NCBI GenBank assembly: GCA_007120565.1
Contig: SKNK01000162.1
Location: 1-6,998 of the forward strand
Length of the DNA stretch: 6,998 nt
Origin: Nitriliruptoraceae bacterium
Lineage (GTDB): Bacteria > Actinomycetota > Nitriliruptoria > Nitriliruptorales > Nitriliruptoraceae
Direction: 5' to 3'
Below the pieces are notes generated by a model. It was given only the letters and a program-made list of their open reading frames with translations. It had not been told where the DNA came from and did not search any database. Position 1 is the first letter of the stretch. Every line of letters starts with the position of its first letter. Positions 5,357-6,998 of this stretch are shown one piece after another. Both the position numbers and the translations under genes were made by a program.

Positions 5357-5376
5357 CCCGTTCGTGGCCAGGGGCG

Positions 5377-6998
5377 TCAGCCGCGCCAGCCATTGGTGAT
5401 GGGAACGCGACGGTCACGTCCGAAGGCACGCTCGGTGATCTTCGGGCCAGGAGCCGACTGACGTCGCTTGAACTCGGCCCGGTCGATGAGCCGGATCACT
5501 CGCTCCACCTCGTCGCGGTCGTGGCCTCGCTCGACGATCGCGTCGATCCCGAGGTCGAGTTCGACGTAGCTGCGGATCAGGTCGTCGAGTACCTCGTAGG
5601 CGGGCAGCGAGTCCTGGTCGACCTGGCCGGGACGTAGTTCAGCCGACGGCGGCTTCTCGATCGTCGTGGTGGGGATCACCTCGCCGTCACGGTTGCGCCA
5701 CCGGGCCAGCTCGTAGACGAGCAGCTTGGGGACGTCCTTGATCGGCGCGAAGCCTCCCGCCATGTCCCCGTACAAGGTGGAGTAGCCGACCGCGTACTCC
5801 GACTTGTTGCCGGTCGTGAGCACGATCGAGCCATGCTCGTTGGACAACGCCATCAGCAGGACCCCACGGAGGCGGGACTGGAGGTTCTCGTAGGCGACGC
5901 CTGGCTCACGACCACCGGCGTGATCACGATCGAACCCGCTGGCGACGAGCTCCCCCAACACCTCGCTGGTCGCGGCGAGTGGTCCGGCGATCGGCAGTAC
6001 GAGGTGGTGACACCCGAGCGTGTCCGCCAGGACATCGGCGTCGTCGACGGAGTGAGCGGAGGAGTAGGGCGATGGCATCGCGACCGTGGTGACGTGTTCG
6101 GGTCCGAGCGCATCGACCGCCAGGGTCGCGACGACCGCGCTGTCGATGCCGCCTGACAGCCCGACCACCGCATCGGTGAAGCCGTTGTGCACGCAGTAGT
6201 CGCGGGTGGCGCGTACGAGGGCCGTCCACACCTCACCGACGGGATCGAGGTCCTCAGGTGGTGGTGCGGGCACCAATGGGGGACGGTCGGTCCCCGCGCC
6301 GAGCAGGGTGGGAAGCGACGACGAGGTAGCTGCTGCCTCGACGTCGAGGTCGTGGATCACGAGGTCGTCGGCGAAGCGGGCGCCCCGCGCCACCACGCGG
6401 CCGTCGGGTGCGGCCAACAGCGAGTCGCCGTCGAACACCACCTCATCCTGGCCGCCGACCACGTTGCAGTAGGCGACCCACGCGTTGCCGCGCGTGGCGT
6501 GGTGGCGGACCCAGCGTTCACGGTCCTCGCGCTTGCCCTGGTGGTAGGGGGAGGCGTTGAGGTTGGCGATCACCTGCGCGCCGGCAGCGACGCTGGCTTG
6601 GACCGGGCCGTTCTCGGTCCAGAGGTCCTCGCAGACGGTCACACCCACCGAGACCCCGGCCACCGAGACGACACATGGGCGATCCCGTGGGGTGAAGTAG
6701 CGGGCCTCGTCGAAGACGCCGTAGTTGGGCAGGCGCAGCTTGTCGTAGGTCGCAACGATCTGCCCGTCCGCCATCACCGCTGCCGAGTTGGTGAGGTTGC
6801 GGGTCGCCAGCGCCACGTCCCAGTGGTCGGTGTCGGTGGCGTCACCTTCACCCTCGCCGACGAACCCGATGATCGCGACGGTCCCGGAGGGTCCCGCCTC
6901 GGCCAAGCGGTCGAGTGCGCGCAGGTTGGCTGCGACGAACTCGCGCTTCAGCAGCAGGTCCTCAGGGGGATAGCCGGGGATCGTGAGCTCGGTGAAGA
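5377..6998 (-). CDS. nadE: Glutamine-dependent NAD+ synthetase (5' end missing)
   Basis: This enzyme makes NAD from nicotinic acid adenine dinucleotide and ATP, using ammonia released from glutamine by its own N-terminal domain. The frame is open to the window edge: the 30 codons before the TTG at 6906 encode TELTIPGYPPEDLLL, a conserved nitrilase-domain block, so that TTG is not the start. Of the 539 visible residues, 1 to about 235 are the glutaminase domain with Glu3, Lys86 (YDKLRLPNYG) and Cys122 (VTVCEDLW) as the catalytic triad. The rest is the synthetase domain with the ATP-pyrophosphatase loop SGGIDS (281-286), TTGNKSEYAVGY (394-405) and GDMAGGFAPIKDVPK (410-424). About 35-45 residues are missing, giving a total near 575-580, the shorter class rather than the ~680-residue mycobacterial form. 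All key residues are present. It ends ITNGWRG, 20 bp from the convergent membrane-protein gene. Confidence 0.97.
   Translation of the reverse strand, partial: FTELTIPGYPPEDLLLKREFVAANLRALDRLAEAGPSGTVAIIGFVGEGEGDATDTDHWDVALATRNLTNSAAVMADGQIVATYDKLRLPNYGVFDEARYFTPRDRPCVVSVAGVSVGVTVCEDLWTENGPVQASVAAGAQVIANLNASPYHQGKREDRERWVRHHATRGNAWVAYCNVVGGQDEVVFDGDSLLAAPDGRVVARGARFADDLVIHDLDVEAAATSSSLPTLLGAGTDRPPLVPAPPPEDLDPVGEVWTALVRATRDYCVHNGFTDAVVGLSGGIDSAVVATLAVDALGPEHVTTVAMPSPYSSAHSVDDADVLADTLGCHHLVLPIAGPLAATSEVLGELVASGFDRDHAGGREPGVAYENLQSRLRGVLLMALSNEHGSIVLTTGNKSEYAVGYSTLYGDMAGGFAPIKDVPKLLVYELARWRNRDGEVIPTTTIEKPPSAELRPGQVDQDSLPAYEVLDDLIRSYVELDLGIDAIVERGHDRDEVERVIRLIDRAEFKRRQSAPGPKITERAFGRDRRVPITNGWRG

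Noticed and set aside
6904..6906. TTG at 6906 as the start of NAD synthetase
   Set aside because: The 30 upstream codons encode a conserved nitrilase-domain block including the catalytic Glu, so the gene continues beyond the window.
1..6998. Search for CRISPR arrays, transposases, tRNA genes and phage or defence genes
   Set aside because: No regularly spaced repeats, terminal inverted repeats, tRNA-like cloverleaf or related protein motifs were found; codon character looks uniform across the window.

Overview
The window is a very GC-rich stretch of bacterial chromosome. It looks like an actinobacterium (Actinomycetota), probably a deep-branching lineage rather than a well-known genus. The evidence is the strong G/C bias at third codon positions, the use of GTG at five of the six starts inside the window (only the cobalamin adenosyltransferase starts with ATG), a MiaE_2-type ferritin-like protein of a kind I associate with actinobacteria, and panB lying close to a glutaminase-fused NAD synthetase. 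I see no mobile element, tRNA, rRNA, CRISPR array or other sign of recent transfer. It reads as housekeeping and cofactor-metabolism DNA.

Layout. Positions 1-528 (+) are the 3' part of a ferritin-like protein gene cut by the window start. Positions 583-1491 (-) encode an alpha/beta hydrolase with a complete Ser-Asp-His triad and an acidic repetitive tail. Positions 1664-1906 (-) encode an unrecognised 80-residue protein, followed by a GC-rich hairpin. A 286-bp divergent intergenic region (1907-2192) holds two inverted repeats and an 11-bp direct repeat. Positions 2193-2753 (+) encode a PduO-type cob(I)alamin adenosyltransferase. Its stop codon overlaps the start of a BtuF-like solute-binding protein (2750-3631, +) that has no export signal. 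Positions 3714-4550 (-) encode PanB. After a 218-bp divergent spacer, 4769-5356 (+) encodes a glycine-rich two-helix membrane protein. Positions 5377-6998 (-) encode glutamine-dependent NAD synthetase, cut by the window end.

How the genes work together. Three coenzyme pathways are present: adenosylcobalamin formation (PduO), pantothenate/CoA synthesis (PanB) and NAD synthesis (NadE). The PduO and BtuF-like genes form a translationally coupled pair, so the binding protein is probably part of intracellular corrinoid handling or sensing rather than classical periplasmic uptake. The nadE and panB genes point the same way but are separated by the oppositely oriented membrane-protein gene, so they are unlikely to share a simple transcript.

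The least explained parts are the PduO/BtuF-like pair with its repeat-rich leader, the 80-residue protein divergent from it, and the apparent loss of metal ligands in the ferritin-like protein.
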